A stretch of 64,000 bases of DNA, taken from NCBI GenBank assembly GCA_032158295.1, contig CM063255.1, forward strand, positions 620,001 through 684,000, given 5' to 3'. Shown here piece by piece: positions 22,301 to 33,800 of this stretch. Within the stretch, counting starts at the first letter, position 1, and each line of letters opens with the position of its first letter. Source of the stretch: Pycnopodia helianthoides (lineage: Eukaryota > Echinodermata > Asteroidea > Forcipulatida > Asteriidae). Below the pieces are notes generated by a model. It saw only the letters and a list, made by a program, of their open reading frames with translations, did not search any database and was not told the DNA's origin. Position numbers and translations under genes: made by a program.

Positions 22301-22785
22301 CCCGGGTAAAGGTTTTCCCCGGTGCCTCGGGCCGGGTAAAAACTTTCTCCGGGCCCTGGGGCCCGGGTAAAGGTTTTCCCCGGTGCCTCGGGCCGGGTAA
22401 AAACTTTCTCCGGGCCCTGGGGCCCGGGTAAAGGTTTTCCCCGGTGCCTCGGGCCGGGTAAAAACTTTCTCCGGGCCCTGGGGCCCGGGTAAAGGTTTTC
22501 CCCGGTGCCTCGGGCCGGGTAAAAACTTTCTCCGGGCCCTGGGGCCCGGGTAAAGGTTTTCCCCGGTGCCTCGGGCCGGGTAAAAACTTTCTCCGGGCCC
22601 TGGGGCCCGGGTAAAGGTTTTCCCCGGTGCCTCGGGCCGGGTAAAAACTTTCTCCGGGCCCTGGGGCCCGGGTAAAGGTTTTCCCCGGTGCCTCGGGCCG
22701 GGTAAAAACTTTCTCCGGGCCCTGGGGCCCGGGTAAAGGTTTTCCCCGGTGCCTCGGGCCGGGTAAAAACTTTCTCCGGGGGAAA
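19371..22785 (-). repeat. 61-bp GC-rich satellite array, about 56 copies
   Basis: On the + strand each unit runs GGTGCCTCGGGCCGGGTAAA, then AACTTTCTCCGGGCCCTGGG, then GCCCGGGTAAAGGTTTTCCCC. The period is 61 bp, seen directly because each successive 60-base line is offset by one. The unit is a dimer of two ~30-bp halves, each a GGGCC/CCGGG core followed by GTAAA. At about 21875-22060 only the second half-unit is amplified as a ~31-bp monomer. The - strand has no stop in any frame; because 61 is not a multiple of 3, every frame cycles through the same 61-residue peptide, giving ORFs of 1,220 and 1,196 codons that are repeat artefacts. Confidence 0.95.
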
Positions 22786-23479
22786 ATGTGTCAATGAGAG
22801 TGGAAGATGATTGTATGATCCTGGTAGGTTTATTAATGAGTATATATGCAAGACGAGGATTATATATCTGATCCAAAACATCCTGTTGCTGGCTGTGATG
22901 ATTACAGTAGATAAGGTTGAGATTAAAGTCACCAGAAATTAAGCAAGACTTGTTTTCGTTGATTATACAATGGATTATTTTGTGGAAGCAAGTAATAAAA
23001 TCATTAAAATGGGCATTTGGGGGCTTATAAACAACACCTGCTATGATAGTCTAGTGTTTACAAGAATAAATTTATACAAATGTAATTAAGGTGAAATCCA
23101 GGGGGAAATAAATGAAAATAGGAAGATCATTCCTCTATCAAAGACGGGGAAAGTTATGTTGTCAGTCTTTCGACGTCAGAGGTGAGAGTGACCCTCCGAC
23201 GCTAACCGGTATAGTGGGTGAATTAAGTGAATAATTTATAAAGAACCCGGATGTGTTTTCTTCTAACTGTTACATTAAGACAAAATTTGAAATAAATATA
23301 CAACTATTTATTTTGATGCTTATTATTATTAAACTGTCCAGAAATTAAATAAAATTCATGAGATTTAAAAGTTTATCTTATTTGTATGCGTTGTTCTAAG
23401 TTGAACACTAACCTTTTCGTAATTTTGATTGGGGGGGGAATAAAAGGGAGTAATAACATTTTTATTCACGGCAAATTGT
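22786..23479. other. Unique AT-rich spacer between satellite and right foldback arm
   Basis: About 700 bp with no ORF of note, no repeats in this window and no recognisable signal. Confidence 0.5.
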
Positions 23480-24455
23480 AATTGTAATTTAAATAGCTAG
23501 TTTACTCAGCCGCATAGGCAATTGTGAGTATTATAGGAGAAAATGGCGTCTATATAATTTGGATTAATTAACCACTAATTAGTGGACCAAATTAACCAGC
23601 TCAAAAATTTGGTATGCCCAGTATAATAGTCTTCAGGATTCCAGGCTAAAAATCACAAAAAGATTAATAATGAAGGGTACAAATTCTTTACAACTACGAG
23701 GTAGTTGACTCAACCGCGTATGCAACTGTGCGTGTTTTATGGAAAATGGCGTTTGTATAACTGTGGTTAATTAACCACTAATTAGTGGACCAAATTAGCC
23801 AGCTCAAAAATTTGGTATGCCCAGTGTATCAGTCTTCAAGATTCTGGACTAAAAATTCCACTTTTATTTATAATGAAGGGTACAAATGTTTTACAATAGG
23901 TAGTTGACTTTACCGCAAATGCAATTGTGCGTGTTTTAGATGGAATAGGCGTCTGTATAACTGTGGTTAATTGACTACTAATTATTGGACCGAATTAGCC
24001 AGCTTAAAATTTTGATATACCCATTGATCAGTCTTCAAGATTCTGGACGAAAACTTCCACTTTTACTCATAACGAAGGGTACAAACTCTTGTACAAAATA
24101 TGTTTCAGTATTTAAACAGCGTAAAAATATTATGACATAACACACGCACATTGTCTCCGTGTTTGCCGCTTTTTTGTTATTTAGTGATTTTTTTCTTTGT
24201 TTATTACTTTCCAATAATTTATAGCTATAACTTTTCAATATTATTTAATGAAAATATGTTAGTTATGGCTAATGTTTCAGTATTCGTTCGGATAAAATAA
24301 CGGTTTCGCCGACAGAAAATGAGCCATTTTGTCACCTCCCTGTACTGCATGTGTTTTATTTTCGTGAATACGCGGCTGGCTGTTCCGCGAATATGCGGCT
24401 TGCTATTTTTGGGCCCAATACTGTGCTAGCTTTCAGCTCGGTACATCCCATTGAT
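23480..24455. repeat. Right arm of the foldback, with three ~190-bp units
   Basis: Reverse complement of the left arm. ATTAACCACTAATTAGTGGA and GAAGGGTACAAA recur three times at about 190-bp spacing, one more unit than the left arm. Confidence 0.78.
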
Positions 24456-24649
24456 TGGTTTATTAATGAGGTCGCTGGTCCCAGTCTGCTTTTTGTCAAA
24501 CGCTAGTACAACCAAACACTCCGCGCGCTGTACACAGGTACCAGTCTATAAGCGTGCGCCATTTTGTTGAATTATCCACGAAAGCAGTTGAATTGTGAAG
24601 TCGTTTTTCGACCAATTATATCTATTATATCAACTGGACATTAATAAAA
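24456..24649 (+). promoter_or_regulatory. Probable SF1 promoter and 5' UTR
   Basis: A compact segment between the foldback arm and the SF1 start codon. It contains a TATA-like CTATAAGC at 24546-24553 and, at 24555-24566, GCGCCATTTTG, the reverse complement of a YY1-type CAAAATGGCGC, a motif common near start sites of housekeeping genes. The exact start site is not visible. Confidence 0.45.
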
Positions 24650-24890
24650 ATGGCAGGTACAGGTGCAAACAGTATACCACTTGGAACCCTTCATCCTATT
24701 CTGCGTGGTCAAAAGGTGCCAGGAGGTGGTATAACGGGTCCGATTGGGATGACTATGATGGGTGGAAGCGGTGAAAGCTCCATGTTGAACGCTGCAAGAG
24801 AAGCAGCTGCACGGGTTACAGCGAACATCATGGGGAAAAGACCCGCTACCAACGTGGGAGGAAATGCCGGCAATGCAGCTAAGTCCATGG
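24650..24890 (+). CDS. SF1: SF1 exon 1 (N-terminal region)
   Basis: Starts [12 protein letters not shown], comparable to MATGANATPL of vertebrate SF1, then a Gly/Ala-rich stretch without known domain. Donor GTAGGT, phase 1 out. Confidence 0.88.
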
Positions 24891-27800
24891 GTAGGTTTTA
24901 TGGATAAGGGAAGATCGTTTAAGGGTATAATTTGATACAATGGCCAAGATTAAACTAAGATATTTTGTGTGCAATTTGTGCTCAAAAGTGAAACAGATAT
25001 TAACATTAAATCTTTTGACTTTTTTTGTGAAACTAACAAATAAACTCACAAACTCCATTAATAAATCTAGTCATAAAGAGGCCTGACAACTAAAAAAAAA
25101 ACGTTGGGTGAATGAAAACAAAGTTAGGGTCAGATTGGTTTTCGCAACGTGTAGTTGCGATAATCGTAACCCTCCATCCTTCCGACGGTCGGGAGGATAA
25201 TCGTAACCCTCCATCCTCCCGACGGTCGGAGATGGAGGGGATAATTATGATTATCGCAACTGCGCAACGTGATGCTAATTTCTAGCCAAAATTATTAAGA
25301 AAGATACAATAAGAATGAACTTCGAATCCATCTGGTTTAGCGAGGTGCAGCGGGTACCAACAGGAATTTGATTCTCCAAAACTTGCTCTGAGGTGTGTTT
25401 TGTAGATTCAAAATTTTGACAATCTTGGATTTGGATGTTCCTTGTCATCTCATCCATTTGTGATTTGTTGTGTTACATAACAAATAAAAACAATACAGCA
25501 CTGAAGTGAAGATTGGTATTGGTAGTTGTACATGGATGTAGTTAGGCGGAGTATCCAGCCTACATGTACGTGTAGTTGACTGTACAAACGATGATGTTTT
25601 GAGGTACATGTAACACATCAGTTAGTTTAACTTTAAAGGCAGTGGTTAGTTAGCCGGCAACTTAAAATGATCCCAAACACTATTTTGCCAGCAGTCCTCT
25701 CTAAGTCTAATCTTGGTCAATTTTCGAGAGACAAAGCATTTTCCAGCAAGTAGACTATTTTGCAGTTTTTGCCTCCAGTGGTAGAAATGACTGGTACCTT
25801 GCAGGCGGTCTTCTCTGGTCATTACATGCATTCAAGACATTTAAAATTCAATACATTTATCTTTTTAACTTGTTTTTTATAAATGAATTTTCCTTATTTT
25901 GGGGCTAGATGTAGAGCATGACCACATACATGTAAGGGCTACGATAATTGTGACGATCCTCCTAAGGAATACAAGGAGAGCCATAAACTGCTCTCCTTAA
26001 ATTGATGCAAGGAGAACTCTTTATTTTATTTATTAATTTATTCATTTATTTATTTTTGACCAAACCAACAGCGAACTCCTCAAACTTAGTGCCAGTCAGA
26101 AGCCATACAACCATTAACTGCCGTGTAGTCAGGGATCACACCCAAGTTTACAATACAACCTGGGAAGCGGCAGCCACGGGATCACCTTGAGGGGATGCAA
26201 CTTTTTTAGTTTTAAATGTCAAGTATTGAACCACAAAGGAAACTGACTGGGTAAATTTCCAATAGTTCGGGGTTGAACTAAGAAAAATTTACTAGAGCGG
26301 GATTTGAACCAACGACCTCTGAATAAGTTGTTTATTAACATTTTCTACAGACTCGTCAAATTGGCCTCCTGACAAGAAACGTAAGAGAAGTCGTTGGGGA
26401 GGAGAAGAGACAAAGACTGTGGGAGTTGCATCCGTTATTCCATCAGGACTCAACAAAGACCAAGAGAAACAAGTATTAAGTAAGTAACACCCGCAAATAT
26501 TCAAAGAAATCCATTAAGCAATTTATTAGGATCCTTTCTCACTCAAAATCCAACACTAAACTATGGTAACTCAACTCCCCTGAACTGGTGGACTCTGATT
26601 ATGGTGGTATGCCTGATCCCATGTAAAGATCCGTTTACTAGTGCAGTCCCCAGTTTAACACCATTCAGTAATTCAACACCCAAACTGTTGGACTCTGATT
26701 ATGGTGGTATGCATGATTCCATGTCAAGCTTAACCAGTTTGCTGATGCAGTCAGATCCAATAGAATCACAGAAAACATGCAGTTGGATTTTGATGGTTTG
26801 AGGGTAGTTCGGTTAAGAAGTAGATTTATCTGTATCCTCAAGTGATGAAATGAAAGTGTCGTCTGTTTCATGAGCCAATCTTGTTTTATATTAAGTGTGT
26901 TGAGAGGTACGGTACAACTTCAATATTTTGACATTAATGCTAACCACTTAACCTAACAGGCATTTAACAGGCATTCTGCTGAATGCACACAGTTCAATAA
27001 AAGATAAAAGTGTGCAGCATGAAGAGTGCAACAAATTCAAGGAGGTTAAGGGGCCTAACTTGACCTCATCTTAACCCTATTGAAAAGCTCCTGAAGACAA
27101 TTAAATTACTATCATTGTACATGTACTTTTTTCCAAGTAAGTAATATGATGATTTATGTTGGCCCTAATGTATTAATTTTTGTGTTGTGTTTGCTTCTCA
27201 TATACCCATAATTTCTGTTTACATGTGCTGCATACATTGTATTAGAATTTACAATCAAACTCATTTTTAAATTATGGTGATTTTTCCATCTTGAAATCAT
27301 TTGTATCATGAAGAACTTTAAATTGTACATTGCAATGTTAATCAATAACCAGTCCTGAAACGTATCCGTATTTTCAAAAGCTCTTTCAGTTGGCTTTTGA
27401 TAAAATATAAGAATTTCTTGTGAAGTTATCCATCATCAAAGAAGGTAACTTTGCTTAAACAACACGGATTATCTTCTTCTCCTCCTTTTTATCAATTAGT
27501 ACTTTCTTCCAATCCCAAAAGATGGTGCTTTGACTGAAACAAATGCCCTGACTTTCATAACTTCATTAAGTTGTGGGACCCAATCCCATGGCCTTGATTT
27601 TGACAAGCTTTCTAAGACTTATAGGTTTTGGAATCAACACAATTTCTTTATCAAGGGAAGATTTTTTGATCCATCCAAATCAAAACCATCTCAGGGTTTT
27701 CCCTGATGCACAAGCTAGCGTATCAGGCCGATAAACCCAACTACATGTACGGGCGTAGCTACTAGATGCATAAAAAAAAACTTTAAAAACAAACATCAAC

Positions 27801-30800
27801 AACAGGATTTTTTATATTTTTTTATGACTTTTAAAATTAAGGTCAAAATCACAAAAAGCATAAAATGGAACCATTTTAAATACTTCAGATTGCATCGTAG
27901 AGCTTTTAAAACCAAACATGTTAAACATGAAGTAAAATAATTGCCAAGACCTTGTTCCAATTCAGCGTCCTTCGACCTAACTTGCACAATTTGGGTGCAG
28001 AATGGCCCACAGTTTAAAAAAATACTGGGGAGAGCACTGTGTCTAATTAAACTTCCATGATTGTTGTTTTTTTATTTTTATTATTATGAATTGGTTTGCA
28101 TTTGGATGTACTTGATTGTGTGTTTCCCTTTTCTAACCTTATTCAAAACTCCACAGTGCACTTGCAGATTGAAGAGATAGGCAGACAGCTGCGATCAGGT
28201 GACCTTGGGATTCCATCACAAGAGGATAGGTTTGTCTAACCACAGTGTAACCAGTTTCTTTCCTTCTCAACTTTTAATTCTCTCATTTTTGTTGTTGTCA
28301 CATTTGCTGGATAGTGGATTTAGTGCGTCAGTCAAATTGCTTAACTTGTTTTTATTACAGAGCTTTACCCATATTCTCAGAGTTCTGTTGGAAAAATCCC
28401 TGTAAGTGTAATATATCGGACAGGGAACTATTTTGTTCAGCAATTTTGCCAAGCAAAAGATTTAGACTGAACTTGTTTTGTGCACACTATGAATGCTAAT
28501 ATTGAGTAGCAAATGATGATGCTTAAGTAGCAACTGATAGCATTTGCTACGCTACTCAACGGAAATCTTTCACTGTCTGATTATTATGATAAATGGACTT
28601 GAATTAATGGACGTATAAACCGGCATCTCGTATCTTCCGAGCTCGTATAAACAAGAGACGACTCTATATGAAGAACATTTATATAAATGTATCTTCAGGT
28701 ATATTTTAATAAATACACACAAATGTTCTTGAAAGAAGTAAAGTAGTCACCAAGAGAGAAAGAATTGGTAATCAATGACTAGAAACACATGGTCTGTAGG
28801 AAAGGCTGTTGTAAACTTGTTGAGTTAATGATCTTAGGTGTATACATCGTTTGTGCTGAAGCCGATTAGCACCTTACCAATATTGGTTATTAATTTATTT
28901 AAAATAGCAGAAAATTATGTTTTAGTCGATGAAATGCTCTTTGATCTACTTCTCTAATGCTGAGGATACTTTTCCAAGAAGTTCCTTGAAATCTAGAACT
29001 CTGGGGTATATGAAAAGTTGGAAAAAGCCATCATTTCAACATACCTCCCAAAATTTGGATTCTAGTTTCAGACCTTTTTGTCAGTAATGACTTCCTCCCC
29101 TGTAATAAACTTGTAATTGAGTTTGTGATGAACCAGCTGTATAGGGGCGTAGTAGTAACTTGACATTTCATCACAAGAACAACCCTAAAGCCCGGTTCAT
29201 ACTTCCTGCGAGTGTGAATGCGAAGTGAATTTTGACGTCAGAGCTCTGTTTGCTGCGAATGTCTCGCAGGAGTTGAGCACATCTCAACTGATGCAAAGCG
29301 TTTGTTGCGAATTTGTGACGCCAAAATTTGCTTTGCATTCGCAGGAAGTATGAACCAGGCTTAACAGTGCTCAAAATTAACACTGGAGGTCTGAGGCCAG
29401 TGGTTTTAGCATCGGGCCTGTACACCCAGGAACAGACAAGTCCGGCGGTCTTGTGTTTTTGACCAAGTGTTGACTTTCAGTCTGATAAATCTCTTTCTGC
29501 GAGTACTAAAGAATTCTCACCCATAATACAAATGAGATAAATCTTCTCTTAGTGCTTGTTCAAATTTAAACAGTTCAAATCCTAAACTATGTACATGTAG
29601 GTAAATATATATTTCTCATTTCAATGTTGGGCTTGTAATAAAACATTCTGGTCCAGTAAACATTTTGATCTACATTGTACCTGTACATGTACAAGCCCTG
29701 CGGTCCTGTGGATTTGACCCTCTATTTCAAGCCCTGGGTCATTGTAGTGTATATTGATTAATAACTAATAAACTCATGTTTAGAACAGACATTGCTGGTA
29801 AACGGCAAAGCGGCCAGACTTACTGCAGGTTTTTCTTGCTGGTAAACGGCAAAGTGGCCAGACTTACTGCAGGTTTTCCTTGCTGGTAAACGGCAAAGCT
29901 GCAAGACTTACTGCAGGTTTTCCTTGCCGGTAAACGGCAAAGCTGCAAGACTTACTGCAGGTTTTCCTTGCCGGTAAACGGCAAAGCGGCAAGACTTACT
30001 GCAGGTTTTCCTTGCTGGTAAACGGCGAAGCGGCCAGACTTACTGCAGGTTTCTTGCTGGTAAACGGCAAAGCGGCCAGACTTACTGCAGGTTTCTTGCT
30101 GGTAAAATGGCAAGTCTCCTGTCTACTGTTAATCCTTTAATTGACGTGGATCAATAATTTTTTTTAAATTCCAGAAGTTTTTTTCCATTTAACTAGGTTA
30201 TGTTTGACAGAAATCTGAATACATTTAAGTACTTCCAGGCATACCTAAAGTTTGTTTCTTAAAAAAGTTGCTTTCGGAATAAGAAAGAGGTTGGTTCTAT
30301 AAGACAGATGTTTAATGACCACCTTCTCTCCCAATCAATTTAACAATTTATTTTCCACAATTCAGAGTTCCTAATTGACTTTTTTTTCCAACAAGGTTTG
30401 TGTGGATCTGCAGCTTTTGCAACAAGGCAGACTCCATCAAACTTCAGCCACCAAAAATTCAAATAACCAATTTTTACCTCCATTACAAGAATTAACCGTT
30501 CTTTTTTAAGGGCGGCATGGACAGTGGAGAGAAATTCTAACCATTATTTCTCCTGAATATCAGTGACAATTTTTACTTCAAGGCAACCCACTTAGAGAGA
30601 AAGGAGTTGCTAAAAAAATATTTTAACAAAATCATCAAAAAAGTGTTAGACAGAACTTTTTAAGCACAATGAAAATTGCTTAAATAAATAGTGTAGGCCA
30701 ATCTCTTTCAAGATAAGTTTGTATTTAGAGATTAATGACATATTGAACATGTTCCCAATTCTTAAAACTGGTAAGCAAAAACATTGGCTAAGCACAAAGA

Positions 30801-33800
30801 AATCTTGCTTAGCAGAATCGGGTTACCAGCCAAAATGCCATCAAATTTTGCCACCACTGCTCTGCTAATTATTTGCTTAGCAGAGGAAATTGCTAAGGCA
30901 ATGTTTTGCTGCTTAACAGCTTTTTTGAAGTTAGGCCAAGTACCAACATCAGTTTTCGGTGACTGGGTTACTGCTATACGTTTGAATGCAAAGTGACCTG
31001 AAGGTGCACTAAGCACAAACAGAAATCCATTCTAACCATGGAATGCAGTCATTCATTCAGCTACTGTGATCAACAAGTTATTAAAGTGAACATGAAGTTA
31101 GGCCAGGCTGTTTTCAGCTTAAAGGTTTTATTTACAAACAGCAAGATAATAATAGAATTTACTTCATAACTTTTGACTCTTTTTGTTCTCAAAAGAGTGA
31201 TAAAATGTTGACTTAAAGAAACTTGAAGTGGCTTTTGTTTTTTGACTTCAGACCACATGTATAAAAATAAGGCAACACTATATTAATATCTGAACTAATT
31301 GTTATAGTGTAGTTGATAGGAAATATTTGAGGTTTTAAGGTAAAGTTTTCCAGCTAACTCTTGTGGCTGTTCACTGCAGCATATATGTTTGGTTAATGCC
31401 CAAGTACCAAGGTGTCTTAATGATTGGCGAATTAATACATTTACTTGGTGAAGGATTGAGGTTGATTGGAAAATGGAAGGTCTTTGTCATAAAAACCTAG
31501 GCCTGTTCTGGCCTTCTTGTTTTCCATACTTCTATGTGCTGTAAAACCAGACATTTGTTGTAAAAAGTGGCAGTAAGGCATAAGCTTTGATTTTACACAT
31601 AAATCAACAAAATGGAGACATCTTCTAACATTGAGTTCTTTTTATTTTCTACCTCCCAGATCTCCATCTCCTGAGCCAGTATATAACCATGAAGGCAAGA
31701 GGTTAAATACTCGTGAGTATCGTACTCGCAAGAAGCTAGAAGAGCAACGTCATGTTCTCATTCAAGAAGCTATGCTGGTCAACCCAGAGTATAAACCACC
31801 TGCAGATTACAAGTAAGGGATGGGTCAGGTCATTAATGCAGGAATGATGTCACATTGATGTGTTGGTTATTTGGGCATTGGTTGGTACACAGCTTGAAAG
31901 TCAATGGTCGGAGATGCACCTGCTACTAGCGTTGTGGTGGGCAGAACTAGAAAGATCTGTGTATTTCAGTCGTTTTTTAACTCCAAATTAATGTGTTTCT
32001 TGGCTGTCTGTTGAGCACATTGAGGTCCCTGGTACACAGTTTGAAAGTCAAGGGTCGGAGATGCACCTGCTACTAGCGTTGTGGTGGGCAGAACTAAATG
32101 GATCTGTGTAATTCAGTCGTATTTTACTCCAAATTAATGTGTTTCTGGACTGTCTGTTGATCACATTGAGGTCCCTGATGGAATGTACTTTGTAAGAAAG
32201 TATAAAAAGGGCTCATCAGGCCGGTGTTTATATCCGGTTTCATTGGCATTGAACGACTGAGAACATTTGTATTCCCCCTGGACAGGATGCCAGTCCATTG
32301 CAGGTTACTCCCTGGCTCTCACCGTGTGGAGAGAAGCAATAGACACAATCGGCGACCGTAGTCACGTGACTCATAGTGGGTATAAGATGTAAACAAACCA
32401 AGCAAGCAATATGCAGTGTGCATGGAAAAGCATGGCTGCTTCCTACCTTACGGCAGAAGCACTCGGGCGTAGCCATGCGTTTCCATGCACACTGTTCGTC
32501 GCTTGCTTGGTATGTTTACATTTATACCCACTATGAGTCATGTGACTACGGTCGCCAATTGTGTCTATCATGATAAAGAGCACAAGGACACAAGTGTCGC
32601 AACTGGCCTGGCAAGGATTCAAATCCACATTCAAAACGTTCAGAACTTGAGTACACCACCCTAGATCGCTTGGCCACAACACCCCATAGACTGTTATAGA
32701 ATGATTTCTAGTTTTAAAATATTGATTGCTTTGAGTGCTATGGTTAAAACTACGACTCCCGAGGTGATCCTTGGCACATTCTATTTTCTCATGGTGGAGC
32801 GGAGGTAAAATAGAATGCTGCGGGATCACTGAGTGAGTTGTTGTTTTAACCATGGCATGAGTAAAAGCAGTCAATATTTGTTTTTTAACACCCCATACAT
32901 ATATTGTGCCTAGACGTCTAGGTACCAAGAAGCTGCTGTTGCTATGGGTATAGTACATTGGTTGCTATGGGTATAGTATATTGTTTGCTGCATAAACAGT
33001 GCGTCGCGTTTGCACAGCTTTCTAGTAAAAGTAAGACATCATGTGACGCGCTCTAAACCAATCACGAGACAGAATCGTTGTAAACGGTGTTATAATTATT
33101 CTTGTTTGTTGACAGGCCACCTATACAGCGTGTGAGTGATCGAGTCATGATCCCTCAAGATGATCATCCAGATATCAACTTTGTAGGACTTCTTATCGGA
33201 CCACGGTAAGCTAGCTTTCTGCTCCAGTTTAAAGACGCTCAGGGCTCCTTAAGCTTTATAATCTTATGATGTTATGCATATATGTAATTTGACTTGGACG
33301 ACTTCCCACAGAGTTCTGATGAAGGTTACTCATTGGCTCATCCTATGTGACCTGCTGTTTATCTCCTGTGTTTCATCTTCATTTTCACCTCTAAGATGGT
33401 GGTGGGATGAGGTCTTCATCTTAATACACCTCCAAGCATGGTGTTAACTTTGAATATCCTAGGTGCAGATTCACAAAGCTACTTAAGCGAAGACAACTTT
33501 CTGCCGTAAAAAAAGCCCCAAATTAGTAGGAAACCAGTCACAGGCAGTTCTTTTAATATGGTATTTTGACTGGTAACATAATTCTGGTATGCAAAAATTG
33601 GCCGAGTTTGTAGCTCTCTGTTTCAGCTGTTATTAAAAGTGTACCTCAATGAGTACTTTGAAATTGAATCCCCCGTAGCCCAAACCTTGAGTTTGCTCAA
33701 TTGGAAGTTTGGCTGCAGTGTAATTCTGGTGGCTTAAGGTGCTTTGTGTTAATATTGATTTTGATCATTTATGTCTTCAGTGGAAACACCTTGAAGAAGC

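Larger units (their letters stand above)
17680..24455. mobile_element. Foldback structure enclosing satellite arrays
   Basis: Two inverted arms, left 17680-18420 and right 23480-24455, match over hundreds of bases. Shared landmarks are CCGAGCTGAAGCTAGCACAG, TATTGGGCCCAA, CATGCAGTACAGGGAGGTGA and ATTTTATCCGAACGAATACTG. Each arm also carries tandem copies of a unit of about 190 bp. Between the arms lie a 60-bp array, a 114-bp repeat, tRNA-like fragments and the long 61-bp array. No transposase gene is present, so this is a non-autonomous foldback element or an inverted duplication. Its right end is about 200 bp from the SF1 start codon. Confidence 0.75.
24891..26350 (+). other. SF1: SF1 intron 1
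   Basis: Contains a hairpin repeat at 25140-25272 and a SINE remnant at about 26262-26330 that stops 20 bp before exon 2. Otherwise AT-rich. Confidence 0.6.
28230..31659 (+). other. SF1: SF1 intron 3
   Basis: Holds a dispersed repeat at about 28920-29105 (second copy within 47777-48022), a MITE at 29188-29362, a 44-bp minisatellite at 29792-30115 and a partial CTTAGCAG-type repeat at about 30755-31000. Confidence 0.55.
31813..33115 (+). other. SF1: SF1 intron 4
   Basis: Contains a two-copy tandem repeat (31880-32180), a palindromic MITE (32340-32568) inserted in a SINE-like sequence, and nothing else recognised. Confidence 0.55.

Noticed and set aside
19214..22932. Two overlapping - strand ORFs of 1,220 and 1,196 codons
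   Set aside because: They are read-through of the 61-bp satellite. The peptide repeats every 61 residues in all frames, the ends are unrelated sequence, and codon use is fixed by the DNA repeat.
29792..30115. Possible CRISPR-like repeat-spacer array
   Set aside because: The 44-bp units are contiguous with no unique spacers, and the window is eukaryotic; it is a minisatellite.
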